Positions 10,458-21,339 of a stretch of 64,000 bases of DNA are shown here, piece after piece (within the stretch, counting starts at the first letter, position 1; each line of letters starts with the position of its first letter). A model generated the notes under the pieces. That model was not told where the DNA came from. It searched no databases and was given only the letters and a program-made list of their open reading frames with translations. The stretch is taken from contig NW_024468557.1 in assembly GCF_001632365.1 (NCBI RefSeq), forward strand, positions 241,799 through 305,798. The letters are read 5' to 3'. This DNA is from Laetiporus sulphureus 93-53 (taxonomy: Eukaryota; Basidiomycota; Agaricomycetes; Polyporales; Laetiporaceae). Made by a program: the position numbers and the translations under genes.

Positions 10458-11991
10458 TTACGCGATACTGAAAACGCCAAACAGGAAGCTACCGGCTACA
10501 GCGAGCGATGCAGCCAGATGTCCACGGTTGATCTGGAAGCCAGCCAGACCAGCATTGGACGTGCTGCCAGTAGTACTGGTGCTATCACTGCTGATAGGCG
10601 TCGCGATCGCTGCTGCGGTGTACGTCACGCCATTCGCGCTCGCCGCTACCTCGAACACGGAACCATTGCCGTACTCATAGAACTGTCGGAAAACTGTGAG
10701 TAAGCAAATTTGGGCACGTTCTATAAGACAAGCTTACGTCTACGAGCATGAAGTTGGGGGCCCTGTCCCAATCTGACAAGCAAGTCGATACTTGCTCGCC
10801 GAGGGATCCAGTTCCGTTAACGGCATTAGTATCGGCAGCCGCACTCTTGTCCGGCAGCAAAATGCCCGCAATGCTCTCATCCAGGAAGTGATTGATCAGG
10901 TACATCTGGGTGCTGGTATCTCCGTAGGTGCGGTTCACATCGCAGTTAAAGTCACTGGTGCTGGTGACGTCGTATTCGGTTTCCCAGATGTTCGTGAACT
11001 CTGTTGTCATGCGTAAGAAACAAACTCTGATTTCACAACTGACCTTGAAGGCACATACCGTCAATCAGATAGGGTACCTCGCTGTAGTCGGCCTCTGTAG
11101 TGAGGAAGACTACCAAACGAGTGCCGTTGTCGATGAGAGTTCCCAGCGTCGGCCAATCACTTCGCGCAAGCGTAGCATTGGATGGCGAGTATGCCATCGT
11201 GTCAAGCCCGACCGTCTTGAACACAGTGTCGTATGCGGACGGCAAGAAGTTGTCGTACGAGTTCACGATCAGCATGGACACGACTGAAAGAGCGTTGTAG
11301 GTAAAGTCAGCAGGAACTCGATGGAACTCCAAAGCCTGCATACCATCATCGGTGTTATCGTCCATCCAACTTTTGACTATCGCAATTGTGAGAAGATGAT
11401 CAAATGTGGCACTGGCACGTGTGAATTCATTTACCGCTTTGCAGGTAGTTCTCCAAGCTGCCGCCGTCGAGGAGGTCCTGTGAACAGACAATATCCTTCA
11501 GCCAGCCATGCAATGCGGCAGGCAAGGCTCGTCCTTACGCATGATGTGTGGCAAAGTTCAATCGTCCCACTCTCGTTGTGCGTCTGCATCTGGAGCATTC
11601 GGACGCCGTCGTTCAACTGCTGAGTCACTATTCATCCACATTTTAGACTACCGCCACAGTCAAGCGGCCAATAAATCATACCATTATAGTCCTGATTGGC
11701 GGCGGCTTCGCAAGAGTCACTACAGGTGCAACATACGGCTGGTTCACTGCCTACCTGACGTGCTTGACACGGAATACGAGTCGTGAGCCCCGACGAAGGT
11801 GATGTTGCCAAAAGACCGGTCACAAAACTAAGTACGTTAGGAACGGCGTTGCACCAAGGGAGAGCTGCCTGGCTCACCTCGGCGTAGCCGTTACACGTGG
11901 AAGCCGCTCGTCTGACCGATACGGCACGCGCAGCAATAGGCGAAAGCAGCAGACCAAGAACGACCCGCGTTAGTGGAGAGGAAAGGCGCAT
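10458..11991 (-). CDS. Secreted, GPI-anchored PLC-like phosphodiesterase
   Basis: TIM-barrel protein of the PI-PLC X-like superfamily, common in basidiomycetes; substrate unknown. The start at 11991 opens a signal peptide (MRLSSPLTRVVLGLLLSPIA...). The first exons rebuild CNGYAE, then SFG/NITFVGAHDSY, where HD is the usual first catalytic-histidine region. They are followed by ANQDYN, TQQLNDGVRMLQMQTHN and TIELCHTSC; a short exon encodes LLDGGSLENYL. Later parts include LVVFLTTEADYSEVPYLID and SDFNCDVNR. The last exon ends in a serine/threonine-rich spacer and a hydrophobic tail (AASLAVAGSFLFGVFSIA), a classic GPI-anchor signal. Several N-glycosylation sites are present. Confident in fold class, not in substrate. 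Confidence 0.82.
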
Positions 11992-12245
11992 CGTTGCCTG
12001 GATGAGTGTAGGGTAGAAAGAGGAAGCGGAGGTCCAGAGTGTTGTCAAAACACAACTGGGGGAGGCGATGCGCGTGAAACAGTTAGTAAGGCAAACAGCG
12101 TCTCGTCGAGAGACGGCAGAAGCTGGCCGCAGTGGCCGCAGTAGAGACTCGCCGATAGCCACGTGATCGGCCGAAGTGTTATGATCTCGATGATGATCGG
12201 GCGTTGGTCTGATCGCTGCTCGCCTCCTTTCTTGTTGCGCACGCA

Positions 12246-12900
12246 ATGCCAGCCGACGGCGACGAACCCGTCTTCGCCAATGCCTGGTGGATGATCTTTC
12301 TCGACAAGGCGAGTGGGCGCTCCGTTGCTGCATCCGGTTGGAGTTGAACGAACACAGACGAACTCGATTGTTACGACTTTGACTGCAGGATTCCTCGTTT
12401 ACACCCGATCTGCCGGTGTCGCCTACTTTGCGACCGGCGCGGTCATTTGCAGCATGACTGTGAAGGCCATAAAGCGACTCGTCCGTCAGCCACGCCCTGT
12501 CAAGACTATACGTGGTCGCAGGAAGAAATCTTATGGGTACGCCTCCGCCCCATGATGTTCATCTCTCACATGAAGCCAGCAATCTTTATCCAGCATGCCG
12601 AGCACCCATTCGGCCACTATCACCTTTTTCGCCGTATACATCACGCTCTCGTGTCTCTACCTTCCTATTCATCCCTCTCTGCCGTCTCGTATGATCACCA
12701 GGGTGCTCCCTCCCCTCATCGTCCTGCCATGGGCAACTACGATTGCCGTCTCCAGAACATGGCTCGGACACCATACTTGGCTGCAAGTAGGTGCCGGCTG
12801 TGCTTGCGGCCTAATCTTCGCCCCTATCTGGTTCAACATCTGGATTCGCGGAGGAAACGAATACGGCAGAATGCTCGAGCAGGCCATCTTCGCCCGCTGA
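12246..12900 (+). CDS. CAX4: PAP2-family dolichyldiphosphatase-like protein
   Basis: Membrane phosphatase of the PAP2 superfamily, which in the CAX4/DOLPP1 branch hydrolyses dolichyl pyrophosphate on the lumenal face of the ER to recycle the glycosylation carrier. Three exons. Exon 1 (12246..12308) encodes MPADGDEPVFANAWWMIFLDK. Exon 2 starts at 12358. The last exon carries the catalytic motif. The three PAP2 motifs are KAIKRLVRQPRP, MPSTHSA and SRTWLGHHTWLQ; the final Q in place of D is usual for this branch. Four hydrophobic segments are visible. The first intron must be GC-AG (GCGAGT at 12309) to keep the frame. The gene is divergent from the PLC-like gene, sharing a 254-base promoter, and ends 174 bases from the convergent kinase gene. 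Confidence 0.85.
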
Positions 12901-13073
12901 CGACGATGCGTCCACAGCGACATTGGTTTACCTCGTGGTCCAATGTCTCGATAAAGTATTTTATTGCCGTGAGAACGTAGAAGGTTTCATGTAATCCCGA
13001 AACACACTTCTAATTTCCGGTAGAGGACATACTCATATACCCCATCTGTTGTATAGTGCATACTATCATAATG

Positions 13074-14259
13074 TCACCGATAGAAGAGTTCAGCAATGAC
13101 AGACGTCTTGCCAAAACTGCCTGCACCATCATTGCTCCCTTGTACCAGGTAATCCACGCCTCTATGCACGACCTCCCGCACCTTCTCTTTCGAGCCCCAT
13201 GGGATCCTCGGCGTCCACGTCACCAGATGTGCACCAACATGCACGACCGCCCTCCTCGCAACATCACCCATCATACTTCCCCCACGTGTCTCCCGATATG
13301 CCCGCAGAAACGACGTCAGCACGCTGTTCGCGGCATCCTCGCCAGCCGGCACGAACGTCGAGACGAGGTACAACTCGGCTGCGAACTGTCCGACGTCCAA
13401 CCCAGCCAATCCCGTCTTTGCCAACTCCCAGTCGATCACGAAGAGGCGTTCCACGCCTTCGACGCGTCCTTGATCGTCTCGCCGGGGGACGACGAGGACG
13501 TTCCCGGGCCAGAAATCGCCCATCGCGACCGTATCCCTCGTCGTGAGCATTGCATCCTGTGTTTCCGCTGCGACTCTGGCCACCACGTCCAGCCGTTCCT
13601 GTTGGATTTCCAGGGGCGGGTCGGACAGCGTCGGCAGCGTGCCATCCGTCAGCGTGGCCATGAGCCGGCCGTATGTAGCGAAAGCGGAAAGTTTCTTGCC
13701 TTCTTCGTTTTTGGAAAAGAATGAACTGAACGCCTCGTCTTCGCTGCCTCGCCCATGCAGGCGTCCAAGGAACTCTCCCAGAGCACGCCCAATTTGCGCG
13801 GCAATCTGCGCAGGTGGCGGATCCTCCAGCAGCAACTGCTTGAGCGTGAGCGACCCTTCTCCACAGTCGCTCATGACGATCACGTTGGCGGTGTCGTCGA
13901 AGAGGAACACCTCCGGGACCGTCACGAGCGAGTCAGTGGGTAAAATACTCTTCATCTTCCTCAACGCCTCAACCTCGTATCTCTGGCACGAGCGTCATGA
14001 GGAGGCATTATTCGTACAGACGTCTTTAGCTGCATACCTGACGGTCGAGCGAGAATGCAAGCGTCAGGAGTGCCGCAACGTACGGCTTTGCATGCTTGAG
14101 GACAACTGTTGGGTATTCTCGGTACGGGGTGCGCAAGTGGAGCCTATATGCGTAGTTGCCAGAGCCTCCCGTCAAAGGCGCGACATGGTCACTAGTGAAC
14201 TGCGTCTCTGCAACGTAGGCGAGGACACCGTCAATTGTTTCGAGATTGTCTGCAGGCAT
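13074..14259 (-). CDS. APH-fold phosphotransferase (kinase-like)
   Basis: Two exons, 14259..14038 and 13982..13074, give 376 residues of the aminoglycoside phosphotransferase/choline-kinase fold. The N-lobe has LTGGSGNYAYRLHL as glycine-rich loop and VVLKHAKPY with the ATP-binding lysine. The hinge is VIVMSDCGEGS. The catalytic loop is MGDFWPGNVLVV, where the position before GD is Met instead of the common His, and the metal-binding motif is FVIDWELAKTG. Fungal members of this group are often called methylthioribose-kinase-like or phosphotransferase-like; the substrate cannot be told from sequence. The 299 bases upstream (to the EF2 stop) hold the promoter and nothing else seen. Confidence 0.85.
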
Positions 14260-14558
14260 TCAGGAAGTCGCTGAATGGTACGCCTCGCCCAGTGCACCCC
14301 TTCCCCATATATGCGTGCGGCCCTTAGAACATCAGTCATGGCGTTCGGTACCGGGAACGTCACTTGTCGACATGACTCTTGCCGTTGAGCTGTAATCGGC
14401 AGCGGCAACTCAGAAGCGCACATACGAGACAGTAGGGAATGCCATCAGATGGTCGTCGGAAAGTACAACATTGTGATAACAGCTAGCGCTAACAGATGCG
14501 AGACACTCATAGAAATGCGTAATGACAGAACAGTAAACCTCCGCCGTCGAATACCTTC

Positions 14559-17500
14559 TTATAGCTTGTCGTAGTACGTATCCAAGGGCGGAATTTCGGG
14601 CTGCACAGAATAGACATGAGCAAAATATATTAACACGAAGTAGGCGCAAACGAACCTTGAGACCCTTGCGGACACGGATGCCCCTGACGATTTCCTCGAT
14701 CTTGCTGCCCTTGTCAAGCGGAGCTGTGAAGAGACTTCAGTCACCACAATACGATTTGGACATGACTGCAGATAGACCCACATCCGTTCAGCGTCTCCCA
14801 GTGGTCGAACACACTCTGGGGGAACGCCTGACCACCAGTCTGCGAGCGAAGCTCCCCATTGAAACCGAAGGACTCCCCGACGGGCAGGTATGCCTTGACC
14901 GTGAACATAGGCGTGCCGACACGCTGCTCCTCGGAGAACACCTGGCCACGACGCTTGTTGAGCACACTGTAGATACCGCCAATCGCATTCTCCGGGCACT
15001 GAATCTCAACTGATAGAAAAATCAGCTGTGCATGGATAGATGGAGCTAGGAAAAACACACCGAGATAGACAGGCTCCTGGAGACCGGGCGTGGCAAGCAA
15101 GCATGCGGCATAGCAGACGCGACGACACGTCGGAATGATCTGTCCTCCACCACGGTGGATGGCATCCGTGTGGAGCTGTTCCCAACGAACGTCAGAATGA
15201 ATTTCAGGTGCAGAAATGTCTGATACATACCGTCACATCAAGGATGTCGATGCGGACACCACGCATGTTCTCCTCAGCGCAGACACCCTCCTTCGTTGCC
15301 CACTGGAAGGCAGCAACACAAGAATCCTTGATTTCGTTGAGATACTGCACACCCTTCGTCACATCGACAAGGACGTTCGGACCAGTCGTGTCAGGACCGA
15401 AGCACCAGATCTTACGCGCGTCCGTGACGTCCCAACCGTACTCGTCCGCGAGGATACGCGCGCGGATCTTGTAATCGTCACGCGAGTTGACCTTGCCGGA
15501 CTCGATGGCGAGCGAGAGCTCCTCCTCAATCGGCATCGCCTTGGCGTAAAGACGATTGTGCTTGTTCTGGGACTTAGAGAGCGCAACAATCGACGACTCG
15601 GCCTTGACAGTCTCACGATAAGGGACGACGGGGTCGGAGACCTTGAGAGGAACACCGGCATGGTCCTCTTGTAGATCCTAGCATGGCAGAATCAACGTCA
15701 ATAACAGACCTCATGGCCTTGGAACATAATGCATACCTTCAAGCAAATCTCCAAGTGAAGCTCACCAGCACCAGCGACAATGTGCTCACCGTTCTCGGAG
15801 ATCCACGCCTGGACACATGGGTCGGACTTCGAGAGACGCTTAAGACCCTCGACCAGCTTGGGCAGATCTGCAGCATTCTTGACCTCGACGGCGACCTGCA
15901 CAACAGGCGACACAGAGAACTTCATGACCCTCATGTTGTGCGCAGTCTCCGACGACGTGAGGGTACCGCTCTTGAGCAGGAACTGGTCGATACCGACAAG
16001 ACCAACGATGTTACCCGCCGGGCAGTCCTCGATGGGCTCGACATAACGGCCCATCATCAAAATCGTGCGCTGCACAGACTTGATGAACAGGTCCTCCTTC
16101 TTGCCCGGGACATAATTCGGGCCCTGGATACGGATCTTCGGGCCAGCACGAACGGTACCGGAGAAGACACGACCGAAGGCGTAGAAACGTCCCTTATCGG
16201 AGGTCGGCACCATCTTGGAGACGTAGAGCACCAGGGGTCCCTTGGGATCACAGTCACGAATACCGATGGCAGACTCGTCATCCATTGGACCCTCGTAGAG
16301 AGTCTCAACACGGTAGCGCTGAGCAGTCTTAGGGGAGGGAAGGTTGATGACAATCATCTCCAGGAGAGAGTCACCGGCGGGCAAGAATTTGCGCATGACT
16401 ACTTTCAAGAGAGCCTTGCCCTCGAGCTCACGCTCAGCCGGAACAAGCTTGACGTCGAGCTTCTCGAGCATGGGGTCGATCGCGTCGTTCTTGAAGTTCA
16501 TGACGGCATCGAAGACTTTGAAGATGGGGTCGAGGACGAACATGTTAAATGCGCGCTCGAGAGGTTTGCCGTCCGCGTCAGTGCCCTTGGACGTCCACTT
16601 GCGCGTCGTCGGGTTGAAGTAGTTGTCGCCCCAAAGCTTGGCCATCATCTTCTCCTTGTCAACTCCGAACTTCTTCGCGTACCTGCTCGCGAACTGGCGG
16701 AGGGTGAAACCCCATCCGTGCAGACCGGAACCGAAGGCGACGGTGCCCTTCTCGGGGTAGACCTGGACGTCACCCAGCGCAACGTCGTGGTATGTCGAAA
16801 TGATGACGTTCACGTTCTCAATCGTACGACGGAACGACTGATACAGCTCCTCCTTGTCAACCTGCAGCTCGAGCAGAGCACGGTCAACCTTGTTGACGAT
16901 GACGACGGGCTTGATACGCTCAGTCAGGGCTTGACGAAGCACAGTTTCGGTCTGCACGCAGACACCCTCAACACAATCGACGACAACAAGGGCACCATCC
17001 GTGACACGGAGCGCTGCTGTGACTTCCGACGAGAAGTCAACGTGGCCCGGAGAATCGATCAAATTGATCAAGAACTCGCTGCCTGGAGATATTTGTCAGG
17101 AACACGAGGCCACCGACGCACAGCAGGCAGCACATACCCTCGGTCTGCTGCTTGATCGCGCTCAACTCCTCCTTGTCGACCTCGAAATACATGGAGATGG
17201 CGGTCGACTTTATAGTGATGCCACGCTCCTTTTCGTCCGGTCGTGTATCCGTGAAACGCGTTTCGCCGGCTTTCGCACTGGCAATGATACCAGCTTTGGA
17301 GACCAGCGAATCCGTGAGAGTGGACTTTCCGTGGTCGACTGCGCGAAACCTTTTGATAAACAACAAGACTAGAGCAAGGAAGCCAGTAACGAGACTTACC
17401 ATGAGCAATAACGCTCATGTTACGGATATTGGTGGGCTTGTCCATGAGAGCCCGAATCTGGTCTGCTCAACCTCAGAATTGCCCGTTCAACCGAAAAGGC

Positions 17501-17601
17501 TTTCATCACTCACCGACGGTGAAGTTACTGTCATTGCGTAGAAAATGATGTAAACACTAAGGAAATTGCAGGGAGATTGTAGAAGGCCAAACTTACACCA
17601 T
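14559..17601 (-). CDS. EF2: Translation elongation factor 2
   Basis: GTPase that drives ribosomal translocation. The first coding exon is only ATGGT (17601..17597). It is followed by a 14-nt exon (17527..17514) and a 63-nt exon (17462..17400), which rebuild [16 protein letters not shown] and SVIAH. The G1 motif continues VDHGKST after another intron. Also visible: the switch region ([15 protein letters not shown]), [16 protein letters not shown], the domain IV stretch [16 protein letters not shown] with the histidine that becomes diphthamide, and the canonical end DTYYDKL. All five domains are present and the protein is about 842 residues. The long open frame on the opposite strand is a codon-bias shadow. 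Confidence 0.98.
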
Positions 17602-18141
17602 TGTCACTAGTTTTTACAGGCGAGCAGAAAGAGAAAAAGTTGGGGTGGCGACGTCCTCTGAAGGATCGCCTGGGATCAAGGAGGGGTATTGAGTCGACGC
17701 GAGGAAAGGGATGGCGCAAAACTCGATAGAGCAGCAAACTTTTGCGAAGGGGTGAAGGGCCTGCTTATCGATTGCTTTAGGGCAGGCACCAAGGGGTCCA
17801 GCGCTAAGACTGTTCACGTGCCCCGACCACACCATGGCTGCGTCCCACCGGTGGCGACGTCTAAGCTCTCCTGCTTGTCTTCATTGTCCGCACCAATCAC
17901 CGCATATTGGGTCTTGAGCACATAATCATACGCTCTGAAAAACTCTACTCTGCAGTCTGGATATTTAAAGATGCTGATGTCATCGTCAGAAGCTCGTTTG
18001 CATGAGCGCTGAGAGCGAGCCGTTCGCATCCGACATGACTCTCTTCGAATGGCTGTTGAGAAAGTGTTGCTGACGGACAGAAACAGACGCTCGACTGTGT
18101 TGACCCAGGCAAGCGCGGCGCCGCACAATAAACAGTTGCAT
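17602..18141. other. Divergent intergenic region between EF2 and the acetyltransferase gene
   Basis: 540 bases that should hold the EF2 promoter and 5' UTR. A CACGTG lies at 17816-17821. I see no gene; the in-frame upstream ATG at 18049 might extend the acetyltransferase. Confidence 0.5.
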
Positions 18142-18956
18142 ATGACTGGCTCAGTCCAACAGAGAATGTATCATCCACAGCTATACCCCTTGCAAGTTAA
18201 TCCTGCCACCGGAGAACTGTACTTGCGTCTGTCTAGTCCTCTGGATAATATCATCCTCACATCCCCTCGTACAAGTGATGCAGCCTCTATCGTCTCTATT
18301 TTGAACGACCCCAAGGTATGCAGGTGGTTAGAGGGACCCCCATACCCGTATCTCCCTTCACATGCGGAGAGCTGGATCTCTATGGTAAAGGAGGAGTCCG
18401 ATGTCATCCTGCGGGAGTTGGAGCAGGCTAACAAAGACGCGCCTGGAGAACCACTGAAACGCGTCCGAGCTTGTCCAGTGCGGATCATTCGGGAAGTCCA
18501 AGAGGACGGGACAGATGTCTTCTTAGGAGATATATGCCTACGAAGGTGCGCCTTCCAGTACGAGGAGCTGGACGAACAGCGGCGTTTATCAGAAGAGAAT
18601 GCGTCGCGCGAAGTGGGAGACCCGAACCTCGTATGGTGTGTGGGAGGTATGTGCTATGTTTGCAAATATCATCCGGTATGAGCATGGAGCTTGATCGAGT
18701 TCTATGGGCTTTAGACTATCTCGCAAGCTCACATCATGGCCGAGGCATCATGAGTGCGGCCTTCCGAACTTTAATGGAGGCATGGGCGATTCCACGAATG
18801 GATGTGCGCCACATCCGCGTGGAGGCGTTCAAAGGCAACGTTGGAAGCGTCCGTGTGTTTGAAAAGTTTGGATTCAGACTCGAGAAGACGGTGGAGAGGG
18901 TCGAAGTAAATAACACTACCCATGGGTCACATATTTTATTGTGGGATCTCGATTGA
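18142..18956 (+). CDS. GNAT-family N-acetyltransferase
   Basis: Exons 18142..18646 and 18715..18956, joined within CVG/DYLASSHHGRG. The N-terminal part (LRLSSPLDNIILTSPRTSDA, SILNDPKVCRWLEGPPYPY) is the usual start of fungal RimJ/RimL-like GNAT proteins. The acetyl-CoA loop is SHHGRGIMSAAFRTLM, and the last strands are VEAFKGNVGSVRVFEKFGF and HILLWDLD. Substrate unknown; it could modify a protein N-terminus or a small amine. An upstream in-frame ATG at 18049 and a downstream one at 18169 are alternative starts. Confidence 0.85.
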
Positions 18957-19212
18957 ACTTGTGTACCTTGCTATGTCCACAATGAAAGTGAATGGGAGAT
19001 CCGCTGGTCATGCACATACACTTTGAAAGTGCTCCTGCTGTGCGTGTGAGCTCTGAGAACGATGCTTAGAAGCAGCCGAGCGCTTAGGGGACTCTTAACC
19101 GCACTGCGACGCACCGCCCCCTTGGCATCGACTCCTTCGGACAGCCTCAGGCCTGCGCAGTCGTCACAAAAAGCTGTCGTTGAGTGTCCGGTACACCTCA
19201 ACGTAGTCCACG

Positions 19213-20962
19213 ATGGGCATTGTTCGACCTGCGACGCCAGGCTTCCTCGTAACACTCGCCGCCACGGTCCTGCTCGCTCTCGTCACGTTCTCTGTCCCTT
19301 ATCTGAAATCGATCTATTTCCTGAAAGCAACCATTGCTGTGAGCAGCAGTAATGAGACGTTCACCTTTGGCACACTAGGATACTGCTTGGAGCAGTCCAA
19401 CGGCACGACATGCTCAAGTCCGCATGTGGGCTACTCACTCGGTGAGCCGCAGGCACGTTCCGCGTTCACAGATGCCTCATTAATAGGCCGTCAGATGTGA
19501 ACGAGCTTCTCGGTGACGACACCGTCGTCCAGATACCGAACGTGCTCGTCAAATGGATCACCTACGCCCTCGTACTACACATCGTCGGCCTTATACTCGC
19601 AGCTCTGTCTGCCATCTTCGGTCTTCTCGCCCATGTCCGCGAGATGTCCATGGCATACTGCAGCTCCTTCGTTTCCGGCTTCGCCGCCTCCGTCTCGCTC
19701 GTCGCGTTCATCTTCGATCTTGTCCTCTTCTTCGTGACCAAATCACGCATCAAAGACGAGGGCGGATCTGCCAGTCTTGGAAACGCAGTCTGGCTTACGC
19801 TCGTCGCCTGGTTGTTGCTCTTCTTCGCCGGATGCTTCTATGGGATTGGGCGCTACTGCATTAAACGCCGTCCAGGCAGGTTCGGCAGGAACACGCCCTC
19901 TGCTGACGACCGCTATGCAGAGCAGATGCATCTCGATGCCGTCAAGGCCGAATCCGACCGCAAAGCACGCCAGAGACAGAAGGAAGGCGGGCTCCCTGCA
20001 TTCCAAGAATATGAGCAGATGCAGCCGCTGGCCAAGACACCATCAGAGGAGTATATTGACGACGGCGACAAGATCGTGCCCTTGTCGGACGCGCAAAATG
20101 CCGGCGTGGGGACGTACAGCGGGCGGCAGCGCACTCAATATCCTGGAGGCTATTCGCAAGCGCCGGAGGGCACTCGCGCTGTTGATGCGTACTACAATCC
20201 CGCCGTAACATCGCCCGCGCAGTCCAGCATCTACCCGCCCCAGTCCCCGCCTCAACCGCAGAGGCAGGCCAGTGGACACTCACAGGGACCTTCCGGATAT
20301 GCTGCATCAACGTACGGCAATACGGCTGCTGATGCAGCAAGATACGGGTATGGTCATGCTCAGCAGCCGACAACGGCTACGACGAACTACGGGCACACAG
20401 CGGGTGGTTCCTCTTGTATGTTCTCTTCTTTCTCGGAACGGTTTGCGTGACTGACATACCCGTTACAGACTATAACCAACCAGCGAGCCAGCATCAGAAT
20501 TTTTCGGTGCCTCGCGCAGCCGCAAACGATGCGCCGAGCGCACAACCATTCAACCCCAACATCTACAATAGCACTGCGTACATGCACGGTGCCGCCCCGT
20601 CTTCCACCGCTGCAGCAGCTGCAGCAGCGGCCACCACGAGTCCGTACTACTCACGCTCCGCAACCGCGCAGCCCGATCGCAGCTACACGCTTGGCGGTGG
20701 TGCATATGGCACCGCCGCCTCTGATGCAGCCTACTTCAACCCGTACGCGCAAGGATCGTCATCGCAGCACACGACACCATCTCCCGCGCCGATCAACACG
20801 CGACAGCCGACAATGCGGGGCCCGCGGTCGCCCCCGCAGCTGGTGGAGTCGCCGGTGGAGAGCATGCCTCAGCCCGCGCAGCCGCAGTACAGCGATAGCC
20901 CGCCAATGTATGACGCTGCGACGGCGCAGCCACCGGGAATGTGGTCCACGAAGCATTCATAA
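19213..20962 (+). CDS. palI: PalI/Rim9-family membrane protein
   Basis: Exons 19213..19441, 19495..20415 and 20469..20962. The protein has an N-terminal hydrophobic segment (FLVTLAATVLLALVTFSVPYL) and an extracellular loop with paired cysteines (YCLEQSNGTTC). Three further membrane helices follow (ITYALVLHIVGLILAALSAIF, SSFVSGFAASVSLVAFIFDLV, LTLVAWLLLFFAGCFYG). The long cytoplasmic tail is rich in P, Q, S, Y and A. This is the SUR7/PalI layout. In ascomycetes PalI/Rim9 assists plasma-membrane alkaline-pH sensing through PalH; in basidiomycetes the role is less clear. The alanine run (about 20608-20630) is a trinucleotide repeat in the tail. Confidence 0.85.
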
Positions 20963-21339
20963 ATTCGTTGCCATGTCTTTTGTCACACTATTTTCGGCCT
21001 CGGTCACATTGGACTTTCGTACGCATAATTGCCCTTCAGATAGGCGCTTCGACGTTCGTAACTTAATGCCTCATTTTGTACGCCTGTGTGCGAATTTGGT
21101 GCTGCTGACAGCTGGATATCCGGGGGAGCCTTGTATGTTAAAGGAGTTGCATCACAATGGACTCATGAAGTCTCTTCCGTGTCGATAAGGCAAGCTTCAG
21201 GACAGACAGGTGGTAGATGGTTGGGTTATACGCTCAACACGGCGCTGTACATTTTGGCTCACTACATTTTCCGTCTTTTTCATCTCTCATGCCCTTTTTT
21301 CACTCCAGGCATATCTTGAAGGATCTGTCCTTCCTACTC
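20963..21339. other. Convergent 3' intergenic region (palI / agmatinase)
   Basis: 377 bases between two converging stop codons; no gene or repeat seen. Confidence 0.5.

Noticed and set aside
15683..17155. 490-codon open frame on the plus strand opposite EF2
   Set aside because: It is exactly antisense to strongly conserved EF2 codons; long antisense frames are expected from third-position GC bias, and it has no domain.
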